From Candidatus Angelobacter sp. Gp1-AA117 (GTDB lineage: Bacteria; Acidobacteriota; Terriglobia; Terriglobales; Acidobacteriaceae): a DNA stretch of 64,000 nucleotides. The position numbers and the translations under genes were made by a program. The stretch covers positions 1 to 64,000 of the forward strand of contig QHVI01000078.1 of NCBI GenBank assembly GCA_003223515.1, written 5' to 3'. Below the pieces are notes generated by a model. The model saw nothing but the letters and a program-made list of their open reading frames with translations. It was not told the DNA's origin and made no database searches. Positions 44,713 through 52,857 of this stretch are shown here, piece after piece (the first letter of the stretch is position 1; the number at the start of each line of letters is the position of its first letter).

Positions 44713-45291
44713 ATGGAAACAGGAACTTCGCATCGCCTCCCCAACCTGCAGGAGAAGGGAAGGCTTATGTCCGCCTCGGAAATCGAACGCACGCTAGTGC
44801 GCCTGGCCCACGAGATCGTGGAAAAAAACAACGGCATCGAGGACCTGGTGCTGGTCGGGATCAAGCGCCGGGGCGTGCCTTTGGCTAACCGCATCGCTAA
44901 GCTTATCCAGCAGATCGAGAAAAAGCCTGTGCCCACTGGCACACTCGACATCACTCTTTACCGCGATGACCTGTCAACCGTAGGCATCAGCCCGGTCATA
45001 CAGAAAACCACGCCTCTGGGCGTGGAGATCACCAAGAAGAACGTGATCATGGTAGATGATGTGCTTTATACCGGCCGCACTACGCGTGCCGCCATGGACG
45101 CTCTCTTCGACCATGGGCGGCCGAAGCGGGTGCAGCTTTGCGTCCTGATCGACCGTGGACACCGGGAATTGCCTGTTGAAGCCGCCTTCATTGGCCGCAC
45201 GGTGCAGACCACGGATAAGGAGATCATCGAGGTAAAGCTCACCGAAATCGATAAAGATGAACAGGTGCTGCTGGTGGAGCGTATATCGTAG
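44713..45291 (+). CDS. pyrR: PyrR bifunctional regulator / uracil phosphoribosyltransferase
   Basis: 192 residues from the ATG at 44713; the ORF is open from a TTG at 44674. The PRPP-binding loop NVIMVDDVLYTGRTTRAAMDAL and IKRRGVPLANRIA are characteristic. PyrR binds pyr mRNA and attenuates transcription with UMP, with a second uracil phosphoribosyltransferase activity. The pyrB gene begins five bases after its stop. I did not find a clear PyrR-binding leader upstream; the region before 44713 is the previous gene. Confidence 0.93.
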   Translation: METGTSHRLPNLQEKGRLMSASEIERTLVRLAHEIVEKNNGIEDLVLVGIKRRGVPLANRIAKLIQQIEKKPVPTGTLDITLYRDDLSTVGISPVIQKTTPLGVEITKKNVIMVDDVLYTGRTTRAAMDALFDHGRPKRVQLCVLIDRGHRELPVEAAFIGRTVQTTDKEIIEVKLTEIDKDEQVLLVERIS

Positions 45292-45296
45292 CCAGC

Positions 45297-46205
45297 ATGG
45301 CCCGCCCCCGTTCGTTACTGGATCTGGAACATCTCAGTCCGGAAGAAATCACTTCCATCCTGAAGCTGGCCGGGGAAATGCAATCCAGCGAGCCGCGCCC
45401 GTTGCTGCAGGGCAAGCGCATCGCGCTGTTGTTTTACGAAGCTTCCACACGCACCCGGGTCTCATTCGAATTTGCCGCCAAGCTTCTGGGCACGCACACC
45501 TCGGTCATCAGCGCAAACGCCTCCAGCATAGAAAAGGGCGAGTCGCTGGTGGATACCGGCAAGACTTTGCAGGCGCTGGGGGCGGATTGCATTGTGCTGC
45601 GCCATCCATCGTCGGGCGCTCCCAACGTGCTGGCGCGCAATCTGCGGGTGCCCATCATCAATGCAGGCGATGGCATGCACGAGCATCCTTCCCAGGGTCT
45701 GCTCGATGCTTACACCATGCTCCGCTACAAAAAGCAGCTCAAAGGATTGAAAGTTGCCATGATCGGCGACATTCAGCACAGCCGCGTGGCGCGCTCCAAT
45801 ATCCATCTACTCTCCAAATTCGGGGCCCAGGTTGTGCTCTGCGGTCCGCCGGAATTTCTGCCGGAAGTCGCGCTTACGCTTGCTCCCAACCTCACCATCA
45901 GCCGCCGCCTGGAAGAGGCGGTGCGCGATGCCGACGTGGTCATGATGCTGCGCATGCAGAAAGAAAGGCTGGTGGGGCTGGACATAGACGTTCCGCGCTA
46001 CATGGCGCACTGGCAGCTCACCACCGAGTTGCTGGCGCTGGCTAAAAGCGATGCCCTGGTCATGCATCCCGGTCCGATGGTGCGTGGCATGGAAATCCAG
46101 ACCGAAGTGGCAGACTCTCCGCAGGCGGTTATTGAAGAGCAGGTACACAACGGCGTCTATGTCAGAATGGCAATCCTGGCAATCTGCACGGGCGTGGCGG
46201 CGTAG
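45297..46205 (+). CDS. pyrB: Aspartate carbamoyltransferase catalytic subunit
   Basis: 302 residues. Carbamoyl-phosphate site FYEASTRTRVSFEFAA, the GESLVDTGKTLQ loop, HPSQGLLDAYTM and the aspartate-binding MVRGMEIQTEV near the end. It makes N-carbamoylaspartate in pyrimidine synthesis. Directly downstream of pyrR, so it should be controlled by attenuation. No pyrI or pyrC follows in the window; the operon ends in repeat DNA. Confidence 0.95.
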   Translation: MARPRSLLDLEHLSPEEITSILKLAGEMQSSEPRPLLQGKRIALLFYEASTRTRVSFEFAAKLLGTHTSVISANASSIEKGESLVDTGKTLQALGADCIVLRHPSSGAPNVLARNLRVPIINAGDGMHEHPSQGLLDAYTMLRYKKQLKGLKVAMIGDIQHSRVARSNIHLLSKFGAQVVLCGPPEFLPEVALTLAPNLTISRRLEEAVRDADVVMMLRMQKERLVGLDIDVPRYMAHWQLTTELLALAKSDALVMHPGPMVRGMEIQTEVADSPQAVIEEQVHNGVYVRMAILAICTGVAA

Positions 46206-46215
46206 GCATTTGAAT

Positions 46216-46340
46216 TTACGTGACATTGGCCGCCCTCGGCTGCGCGGATAATCTTTCGCGAGTCGAGAAGAATTTGACGAATAGCATTGCAGAGGACGCA
46301 AAGAACGCAAAGGACGCAGAGGACGCAGAGGAATCTTAAA
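46216..46340. repeat. Repeat family A copy 3 (right half only) plus CGCAGAGGA repeats
   Basis: 46216-46298 matches the right tail of the other A copies: ACGTGACATTGGCCGCCC, GGATAATCTTTCGCGAGTCG and AATTTGACGAATAGCATT. No left arm is present. It runs into ACGCAAAGGACGCAGAGG units (about 46297-46334), the inverse of the motif in repeat B. Confidence 0.7.
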
Positions 46341-46395
46341 TAAAACCAAAACCTTACTGCTGATGACGCTGATTTACCACATCCAATGGCCCGCT

Positions 46396-46974
46396 CTAAA
46401 TGGTGTCGTTTTTGTCGTAAGCGCGTACATACACCAGCATAAACTCTGATCCTTTGCCGCTGGGCTTGACTGCCACCATGTGCTGATTATTTTCCGTGCC
46501 GACCTTCAGTTCTTTTTCGTAATCGTGTCCGGAGTGGCCATCACAGGAAACCGGCGCGTCTTTGTCATGGCGGTGAAAGCGCACGTTGGCGTTGCCGCCG
46601 GTGCAGGTGAGCACCTTGCCGAATTTGTCCATCTGCTTCTCGTAGTATCCGAGAACCTTGTCTGGTGAATCGTCACTCTCGAACTTCTGCGCCACTACTT
46701 TCAGGCCGAAGATGGAGCTGGAGATGTTCACATTGGCATTGTTCTCATCGTCATCGGAGCCGTTCTTCATCCTCGCTCCCGGATAGAGCGGCAGGCCCGT
46801 ATCCCTGGCATCGCCGCTGCCTTTATGGACGCTCAATGATCCAAAGGGAGTCTTGATATCGACGTCTTTCTCTTTGCCTTTTTCATCTTTGTTGGCGTGA
46901 ATGCTGCAACCGATCAGCAGCAGGATGGCAATCGAACTCAACAGCGCGAATGGAAGTCTCTGGTTTGTTCTCAT
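46396..46974 (-). CDS. Putative lipoprotein
   Basis: 192 residues from the ATG at 46974, preceded by AGGAG; the ORF is open to 47133 but that part overlaps the GH3 gene. The lipobox is in SIAILLLIGCSIH, with Cys25 or so as lipidation site. The mature part is polar, with a GLPLYPGARMKNGSD segment found in several acidobacterial exported proteins. Translation probably couples to the GH3 gene 11 nt upstream. Confidence 0.8.
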   Translation of the reverse strand: MRTNQRLPFALLSSIAILLLIGCSIHANKDEKGKEKDVDIKTPFGSLSVHKGSGDARDTGLPLYPGARMKNGSDDDENNANVNISSSIFGLKVVAQKFESDDSPDKVLGYYEKQMDKFGKVLTCTGGNANVRFHRHDKDAPVSCDGHSGHDYEKELKVGTENNQHMVAVKPSGKGSEFMLVYVRAYDKNDTI

Positions 46975-46985
46975 AAATACTCCTG

Positions 46986-48863
46986 TCAGTGGCCCACAGC
47001 AGATTTTTGAATGCCGGTTCCACGGTCGGCGAAACCGGGAATCGTCACCGGCAAGTGGCCCTGTGTGGGAATCTCCCCAAACAATGCTCTGGCCGCAGCG
47101 CTCTCGGAAACCGGGACGTGAGAGTACGCACAAAGATAATTCTCAATGAGCGGGAAGTCGGCTGCAATGTAGGGTGATCCAAAGGCGACCACCACAGTCT
47201 TGTCGCGCCCGCTCTCCAGGATGGACTGTAACAGAGCGGCGGGCGTCTGCGGAAGCGCCACACTGTTCACCGCCGTATCTCCTTCACGCCTGGCTACGCG
47301 TCCTGCCGTCGGGATCATATACACGCCCACAACTACCTTCTCCGCCGAGTTTACGGCGTTCTGAACTTCCGGAGCCATAGCCGATGCAAATCGTGGATCA
47401 ATATAAAAGATCTTAGCATTCGGCACACGCCAGCGTATCTCCCGCTCGAACTGGCGCCCGTTATCCGTACGCACGTCATCCGTCAGGATCAGGCAGACCA
47501 GCCCGTTCCCCTGGCGTTCTACAGTTGGATACGCAGCAGAGGGCGGGGAAGTTCTGTAATTCTTCAGGGGAAGCACCTTCCCGTTAGTGCGCACCAGAGT
47601 AATGGAGGCTTCAGCCACCTGCTGGGCCACGGCAAGGCTCTCGGGCCGGGCGATGACGGATGACATGGTGTTGACGTCCACCATTCTGGCCTTGTTCAAC
47701 CCTACGCTGGCCTTGGTCTTCAGGATCTTCAGCACCGAATCGTCGATGCGTTTTTCCGGGATCTCTCCGGAACGCACGGCCTTGAGCAGTCCATTGTAGG
47801 CTCCGTCAAGATCGGAAGGCAGCAGCAGCATGTCATTGCCGGCTTTCACGGCATCCACGGCGGCCCGGCCTGAGGCTGAAGAGCCGCCTCCGGGATACAG
47901 CCGGGTAAGCGCTCCCATCTCCATGGCATCGGTGACCACGAGGCCGGAAAATTTGAGTTCGTCTTTCAATAGGCCGCCAATCAGCGCAGGCGAAGTCGTA
48001 GCCACTTTGGTGTTGTCCGGCTCCAGGGCTGGAGCCGTCACGTGCGCCACCATCACCGAATCGACCCCGGCGCTGATGGCAGAACGAAAAGGAACCAGAT
48101 CGATCTGCTCGATCTGCTCGCGGGTCCGGTTCACAGCGGCCAGACCAAGATGAGAGTCGCTGCTGGTATCGCCGTGTCCGGGAAAATGCTTGGCTGTGGT
48201 CAGCATGCCGTCTTCACGGGCGCCTTTGATATAGGCCGCGACCATAGCTGCAACCTGCGCGGGGTCTTCACTGAAGGCGCGGGTATTGATAATCGGGTTT
48301 GCCGGATTGGAATTTACATCAGCAACCGGGAAGAAGTTCCACTCGACGCCTATGGCACGCGACTCCTGAGCCGTTATTTTTGCGAACTTCTCCGCCAGCT
48401 CCGGCTTGCCCGCGGCACCGAAAGCCATGGCGTGAGGAAAAGTGGTGACTCCGTTCAGGCGCATGGAGACGCCGCGCTCGAAATCCGCGCCTACAATCAA
48501 CGGCACCTTGCAATCACGCTGAAGCTGGTTTACCAGCATGGCCGCTTCATAGGGTTCACTCTTGTAGAGAAAAGGACCTTCCGCAGGCACGGTAAGCAGG
48601 ATCGAGCCGAGATGATAACGAGTGATCTGATCGTGCAGTTTGATGTAGTCGGGATTTTGCACGTCCATGAACTGGGTGAGGACGCGCACCATGAACATCT
48701 GTCCGATCTTTTCTTCGAGAGAAAGCTTCTTCAATGTCTTTTCAGCCCAGCGCTCGCCCTCGCGATCGAGATAGATGCGTTTTGGATGCTGAAACTCGCC
48801 GGCGATAGTTGGGCTGCAGAGTGCCAGCAGAAGCACCCCCAGCAGCAACAGCTTTTTGTGCAT
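46986..48863 (-). CDS. Glycoside hydrolase family 3, NagZ-like
   Basis: 625 residues from the ATG at 48863. A signal peptide (KKLLLLGVLLLALCSPTIA) sends it outside the cytoplasm. The catalytic domain has the NagZ-type His/Asp pair in AKHFPGHGDTSSDSHL and the nucleophile Asp in LVVTDAMEMGAL. A second alpha/beta domain follows (GLVCLILTDD, VVVGVYMIP, VVVAFGSPY). Probably an exported beta-N-acetylhexosaminidase acting on cell-wall or chitin-like material. Forms an operon with the lipoprotein. Confidence 0.9.
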   Translation of the reverse strand: MHKKLLLLGVLLLALCSPTIAGEFQHPKRIYLDREGERWAEKTLKKLSLEEKIGQMFMVRVLTQFMDVQNPDYIKLHDQITRYHLGSILLTVPAEGPFLYKSEPYEAAMLVNQLQRDCKVPLIVGADFERGVSMRLNGVTTFPHAMAFGAAGKPELAEKFAKITAQESRAIGVEWNFFPVADVNSNPANPIINTRAFSEDPAQVAAMVAAYIKGAREDGMLTTAKHFPGHGDTSSDSHLGLAAVNRTREQIEQIDLVPFRSAISAGVDSVMVAHVTAPALEPDNTKVATTSPALIGGLLKDELKFSGLVVTDAMEMGALTRLYPGGGSSASGRAAVDAVKAGNDMLLLPSDLDGAYNGLLKAVRSGEIPEKRIDDSVLKILKTKASVGLNKARMVDVNTMSSVIARPESLAVAQQVAEASITLVRTNGKVLPLKNYRTSPPSAAYPTVERQGNGLVCLILTDDVRTDNGRQFEREIRWRVPNAKIFYIDPRFASAMAPEVQNAVNSAEKVVVGVYMIPTAGRVARREGDTAVNSVALPQTPAALLQSILESGRDKTVVVAFGSPYIAADFPLIENYLCAYSHVPVSESAAARALFGEIPTQGHLPVTIPGFADRGTGIQKSAVGH

Positions 48864-49011
48864 GGCGGAAAGATAGCACAAACAGCTCTTAGCTTTTAGC
48901 TCTTAGCCATCAGCTTTAGTTTCGTGCGCTTAACGACATCGCACCATCAAACTGCTGTGGAAGGCAGGCCGGGAGTTAAAGCGCCAAAGCAGCACTTGCC
49001 GAAAAACTATG

Positions 49012-49047
49012 TAAAAAAGCAAAAGGCCCCGATTTTTGCCGGGGTCT
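49012..49047 (-). terminator. Orphan terminator, minus strand
   Basis: On the minus strand the stem GACCCCGG...TCGGGGCC (49046-49025) with an A-rich loop is followed by TTTTGCTTTTTT. No intact gene precedes it; the remnant at 49067 ends 20 nt before it. Confidence 0.75.
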
Positions 49048-49066
49048 TCGAGAGAATCGAATCTGA

Positions 49067-49105
49067 TTAGAACGTTATAGTCAGACCAATCCCAAAGGCC
49101 GAGCG
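49067..49105 (-). pseudogene. Remnant of an outer-membrane beta-barrel C-terminus
   Basis: Minus-strand codons read PRSAFGIGLTITF then stop, an alternating hydrophobic strand ending in Phe, as in outer-membrane beta-barrel proteins. A stop codon precedes it immediately and nothing longer survives. The good terminator beyond its stop supports a former gene end. Short, so only tentative. Confidence 0.35.
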
Positions 49106-49283
49106 CGGTTATTTATGCGCCGTCTCATCATGGATTTGGTCAGTTAAAGTCAAAATGAATGATCCCGAATATGAGATGTAATTTGCCGCAGATATCAGGA
49201 ATTAATAGCGAAGCTAAACAATGAGGCGCATTGGAAAGAGCAGATGCCGGTCTGAACCGAAATCCAACCCTAAGGTGAAGCTA

Positions 49284-49862
49284 CTACTTGCTTTCCGGCG
49301 TAGGGATTTGCACCGGCTCAACCGCCGCAAGTTGCTTCACGATGTTCTGTTCCTGCTCGGAAAACGTGCTCTTGAACTGATCTGACTGCAGCGTCTGCTG
49401 GCGTTCTTCCGGAGACATGCTCCGCAGGTGCCGCAGCGCTTTGTGCACCATCACGCGGCGATCCTCAGGCAAAGTCTGGAGTTGCTGGTTGGCATCTTTG
49501 ATCTGCTTGCGCTGTTCGGGCGAGAGGCTCTGCATGAATTCCATGCGCTTCAGGGCGCGCTCGCGCTGCTCCGGTGGAAGGGTGTTGAATCGGCGCAACT
49601 GCTCCTTTAACGCCGACTGGCGCTCCGGCGGAAGGTTCTTGTACATGGGATCGCTTTCCAGCAGTTTCTCCTGCTGGTCCAGCGGCAGGTCTTTGTGCTC
49701 GCGCAGCCAATCGCCGATCCTGGGCGGATTCTTTCCCTGTCCTTTGTGGGTGTGCTGTCCTTGTGGATGAGGCGCAGCTTGGGCCTTGGGCTGTTGCGCT
49801 GCCACAGGCATACTCAACAGCCCACTCAAAATAAGAATGCCGATTATGTCTCCCCTGATCAC
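49284..49862 (-). CDS. DUF3106-type periplasmic protein
   Basis: 192 residues. Signal peptide (IIGILILSGLLSMPVAA), a His/Gln/Pro stretch, then tandem helices built on LPPERQSALKEQLRRFNTLPPEQRERAL and MSPEERQQTLQSD, the DUF3106 pattern. The repeated L(P/S)PEQR motif recalls periplasmic stress sensors such as CpxP/Spy-like helical proteins. It is last in the operon behind an ECF sigma factor and its anti-sigma factor, so it is probably a target or modulator of that circuit. Confidence 0.82.
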   Translation of the reverse strand: MIRGDIIGILILSGLLSMPVAAQQPKAQAAPHPQGQHTHKGQGKNPPRIGDWLREHKDLPLDQQEKLLESDPMYKNLPPERQSALKEQLRRFNTLPPEQRERALKRMEFMQSLSPEQRKQIKDANQQLQTLPEDRRVMVHKALRHLRSMSPEERQQTLQSDQFKSTFSEQEQNIVKQLAAVEPVQIPTPESK

Positions 49863-49877
49863 AATCGTACTCCGTGG

Positions 49878-50339
49878 TTAATTCTCTTCTACATCGTCAG
49901 ATGGCCCGCCGCTCAATTCATCCAGCAGATCGGTATTCACATACAGGTCATGATTTCTGTCCAGGGTTTCCAGGTCAGTAACTGCACCTATTTCCACCAC
50001 TGGAGGAGTCGGCCCTTCAAGATGACCCAGGCGATACAGAACTCCACCGGCCACCAATACAGTAGCCAGAGAAACTGCCAGCGCAGGACGCCGGAACCAC
50101 GCCAGCAATCCGGCAGGTTGTTTTTCCTGTTCTGCTCTTACATGGGCGTTAAGCCGCGTAAGAAAGTAAGGGGAAGGCTCCGGCGCCTCCCATTCATCGA
50201 GCAATGCCATGGTTTTGCGCAGCGACTCCAGCTCTTTTGTGCAGGCGCCGCACTCGCGCACATGGCCGGCGACTGCCGGATCACCATGCCCTTCGGCCAG
50301 TAACTCAATCAGGTTTTCACGTACTTCATTGCAGTTCAT
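49878..50339 (-). CDS. Anti-sigma factor with zinc-finger (ZAS) domain
   Basis: 153 residues. The ZAS motif H-x3-C-x2-C is in GHVRECGACTKELESL at the N-terminus; one membrane segment (LAVSLATVLVAGGVLY, about 90-106) separates it from a short extracytoplasmic tail. It overlaps the sigma gene by ATGA. It should hold the ECF sigma factor at the membrane until a signal releases it. Confidence 0.88.
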   Translation of the reverse strand: MNCNEVRENLIELLAEGHGDPAVAGHVRECGACTKELESLRKTMALLDEWEAPEPSPYFLTRLNAHVRAEQEKQPAGLLAWFRRPALAVSLATVLVAGGVLYRLGHLEGPTPPVVEIGAVTDLETLDRNHDLYVNTDLLDELSGGPSDDVEEN

Positions 50340-51010
50340 ACAAAATCCTTCAACCGTTCCCGTAATGCTTCATAGGCCCGGAACAACAGAGACTTAGTGG
50401 CGGATTCACTCAATTTCAGCACGGCCGCTATCTCCCGATAGTCCATGCCGTCGTATTTATGCATCAGCACTGCCGCCCGCTGTTTTTCCGGCAGCGCCAA
50501 GACATGTTTTTTTATGGCCTCTAATCGCTCGCGGCGCAGTATTTGCTGTTCAGCATTCAAGGACGCATCAGCCACGTCAGGAGTCGTGCCAGTCTCCTGG
50601 TCCGGTTCATCCAGGCTCACCACCTTCCCGCTGCGCTCAACCTTATGGTCGCGCGCGTGGTTCACCGCCAGGTTAGTCGCGATGCGATATAGCCATGTGG
50701 TGAACTTGGCCTCGGCCGCATAGCTCTGCCGCGAGCGGTAAACCCGCAGGAAAACCTCTTGCGCCAGTTCCTCCGCAAGCGCCTGGTTATGGCACATGCG
50801 GTACATGAACGCAATCATTGGCCGGTGGTACTTGAGGGCCAGATACTCGAATGCTGCAATATCATCACTGCCGGCGCGAAGCATCACTTCAGCGTCAGTC
50901 AGCGATCCATAAACAACTTGGCCTGCTGCCATCTTGGAAATAGCCTTTACCTCGCCGGTAGCCGCGGGCATGAACAACCCCGATTTAATGGCAATGCTGT
51001 TCACATCCAC
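50336..51010 (-). CDS. ECF RNA polymerase sigma factor
   Basis: 224 residues with an N-terminal extension of about 45. Sigma region 2: FEYLALKYHRPMIAFMYRMCHNQALAEELAQEVFLRVYR, with FTTWLYRIATNLAVNHAR; region 4: LPEKQRAAVLMHKYDGMDYREIAAVLKLSESATKSLLFRAYEALR. ECF sigma factors drive extracytoplasmic stress regulons. The co-transcribed ZAS anti-sigma factor and DUF3106 protein fit an envelope-stress unit. An ATG at 50968 (MPAATGE) is an alternative start. Confidence 0.93.
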   Translation of the reverse strand: MDVNSIAIKSGLFMPAATGEVKAISKMAAGQVVYGSLTDAEVMLRAGSDDIAAFEYLALKYHRPMIAFMYRMCHNQALAEELAQEVFLRVYRSRQSYAAEAKFTTWLYRIATNLAVNHARDHKVERSGKVVSLDEPDQETGTTPDVADASLNAEQQILRRERLEAIKKHVLALPEKQRAAVLMHKYDGMDYREIAAVLKLSESATKSLLFRAYEALRERLKDFV

Positions 51011-51102
51011 TTAAACCCCTTAGGTTACAAAAAGTTGCAGGGTTTTCCGGGTGAACAGCACCCCCTGAATTCAGTGTATTCTACCCCCTCCAGTGCGTGC
51101 AT

Positions 51103-51127
51103 CTGCAACTTTCCGGAGTTGTTGCAG
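51103..51127. other. Inverted repeat upstream of the ECF operon
   Basis: CTGCAAC (51103-51109) and GTTGCAG (51121-51127) are perfectly inverted around TTTCCGGAGTT. A related TGCAACTTTTTGTAACC lies nearer the sigma gene on the minus strand (about 51024-51040), where an ECF promoter -35 is expected. Possibly regulatory. Confidence 0.35.
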
Positions 51128-51259
51128 GCAGGTTTCATCTGCGCTTTTCGCCAGATAAGTTCTGATGATCCGACCTGGCCCAGCTTGCTGTGGATGACCC
51201 CGATTCAACGATGACCCGATCTGCTAAAATAAAATTTACCTGTTTAAAGCAGTCAGCTT

Positions 51260-51334
51260 GGGCGCTTAACTCAGCGGTAGAGTGCCATCTTCACACGGTG
51301 GAAGTCATAGGTTCGAATCCTATAGCGCCCACCA
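51260..51334 (+). tRNA. tRNA-Val (CAC)
   Basis: Full cloverleaf: acceptor GGGCGCT/AGCGCCC, D arm ACTC..GAGT, anticodon arm CCATC-TTCACAC-GGTGG giving anticodon CAC, T arm ATAGG-TTCGAAT-CCTAT, and an encoded CCA end (75 nt with CCA). Reads GUG valine codons. Confidence 0.95.
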
Positions 51335-52017
51335 TCTAACTTTAGTCATTAATGATTTATGCCTACATGGGCTAAATTAGGCCTGTCTAACCATCGCAAT
51401 TACCGCACTGGGCAGTGAGCCAGGTACAGCACACTCCCTCTCCGGTTGTTTTCCACAGCAAGAGAGTCGAGATCACAACACCAAAAGGTGACTAGGTTGC
51501 ATCGGCACTTTCTTCTGCCACTAACAGTAAGAAATCCAAAGCCTGGACGAGATGAACGTGATGAACGTGCTTGGGTTTGAAGAAGGGCTGATTCTTTCGC
51601 GTTTTAAGCCGCAGCAGGAAAGGTGAATCCTTGAGATCACGGCTCTGGATTCCTGAGTCTGCTAAAATATTTTGTAGCCGATGGTTCAAAGGGATTACGG
51701 TTCGAACTGCGAAACGTCGAATCTTTGTTGCGCCGCGCTCCCCACTTCTGGTTTCCATCGGCAGAGTGGCAGGAAAGTTTTTGGTTGCGTCACGGCCTGT
51801 TCGTGGTAACATCGCAGTGTCTTTCAAAAAGGCCGCACATTCTGTGCGGAGGCTGGCGCGCCCGGACTTAGGCGCTTGAAAATAAAGAAGATTCAAGAGA
51901 CACATTTTTCAGCCGGATCACCCAAACTCGGCTGCATGGATGAGGTTCCCGGAAAACGTGGTTTCCCCAAGTGTGGAAACCGTTCGCAAGCGACCACAAA
52001 CTCACATAGGTAAACAG
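51335..52017. other. 683-nt region without supported gene
   Basis: Between the tRNA and the gene at 52018. Hairpins CCGCACATTCTGTGCGG (51833-51849) and GGTTTCC/GGAAACC (51960-51966, 51975-51981) are visible; the latter is in the leader of the next gene. TCTGCTAAAAT occurs before both the tRNA (51220-51230) and at 51657-51667, so this may be a reused promoter-like segment. A minus-strand ORF (51492-51905) is not convincing. Confidence 0.45.
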
Positions 52018-52767
52018 ATGAACGAAGGATTTAATCAGCCGCAGAACCCCTCTAACCGGAGGCCGCGGCGTCGTAAACGCACTTTCGGCAGCAATCAGCA
52101 ATCACAGGGCGGACAACAGGGGCAAGGTCAAGGGCAGGGAAACGGACGCTCTGACGGACGTTCCGGAGGTCCACAAAACCGCAACAATCGGAACAACCGC
52201 AATAACCGCAACAACCGCGGCCCCCGCCGCAGCAATGTTTTTGTCGGGCCCATGGACCATAGCTATCGTTCCCAAAATGGGACGGGCCAGAGCCAGGGAC
52301 GCTTCCGTAACGGTTTTGCAAGTCAAACAGGCGAACTGGAACCTTTGCCTCCACAGGAAGATGCTCCGACCAGGATTTATGCGTTTATTGACGATCTGTT
52401 CTTTTTGGCCAAAATTCAGGAAGTTGGACGCAAGCTCAACATCAAAGTCGAGTTCGTGAAGACTGAGAAAGAAGTCACCTCCAAGGCGGGCGCCGACTCC
52501 GAGGACAAACCCTCCTTGATCATTGTCGATCTCAATAGCAACAGCATCAAGCCTGTGCCTCTCATCACCAAACTGCGGTCTAAGTTCAAGAAATCGACCT
52601 CCATTGTGGGGTTCGTCTCCCACGTTCAGGGTGATCTGAAGATGAAGGCCCAGGAGGCCGGATGCGACGTGGTGATGCCGCGCTCAGCTTTCTCGCAGAA
52701 CCTGCCTAATATCCTGCGTCGCCATGCCGCAGCCGACGAGGCAGAGGACAATTTCAATAAGGTCTAA
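52018..52767 (+). CDS. Low-complexity Arg/Asn/Gln/Gly-rich protein with receiver-like C-terminal domain
   Basis: 249 residues. The N-terminal ~115 are disordered: basic RRPRRRKRTFG, then Gly/Gln-rich and a tandem N-N-R array, RGG-like. The C-terminal ~125 (RIYAFIDDLFFLAKIQEVG, PSLIIVDLNSNSI, TSIVGFVSHVQGDLKMKAQEAGCDVVMPRSAF) have the fold of a receiver domain with Asp in DLNSNS at the phosphosite place, without the usual helix pattern. The ATG at 52018 fits best; the frame is open from 51940. Possibly nucleic-acid binding or condensate-forming. Confidence 0.75.
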   Translation: MNEGFNQPQNPSNRRPRRRKRTFGSNQQSQGGQQGQGQGQGNGRSDGRSGGPQNRNNRNNRNNRNNRGPRRSNVFVGPMDHSYRSQNGTGQSQGRFRNGFASQTGELEPLPPQEDAPTRIYAFIDDLFFLAKIQEVGRKLNIKVEFVKTEKEVTSKAGADSEDKPSLIIVDLNSNSIKPVPLITKLRSKFKKSTSIVGFVSHVQGDLKMKAQEAGCDVVMPRSAFSQNLPNILRRHAAADEAEDNFNKV

Positions 52768-52857
52768 AAAGCACTCAGCGATTAGCATTCAGCCCCTGAG
52801 TACTTCGAGACAACTGAGTAGCTCTCCCTTACGTCCAACTGCCTGAGGAACCCTGGA

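Larger units (their letters stand above)
48864..49283. other. Intergenic region with gene remnant and terminator
   Basis: 420 nt. 48885-48916 has AGCTTTTAGCTCTTAGC short repeats. 49012-49047 is a terminator on the minus strand, and 49067-49105 is a vestige of a gene end. 49110-49283 shows nothing recognisable. Confidence 0.5.

Noticed and set aside
51492..51905. 137-codon minus-strand frame between the tRNA and the gene at 52018
   Set aside because: No recognisable domain, unlikely composition and no ribosome-binding site; treated as intergenic.
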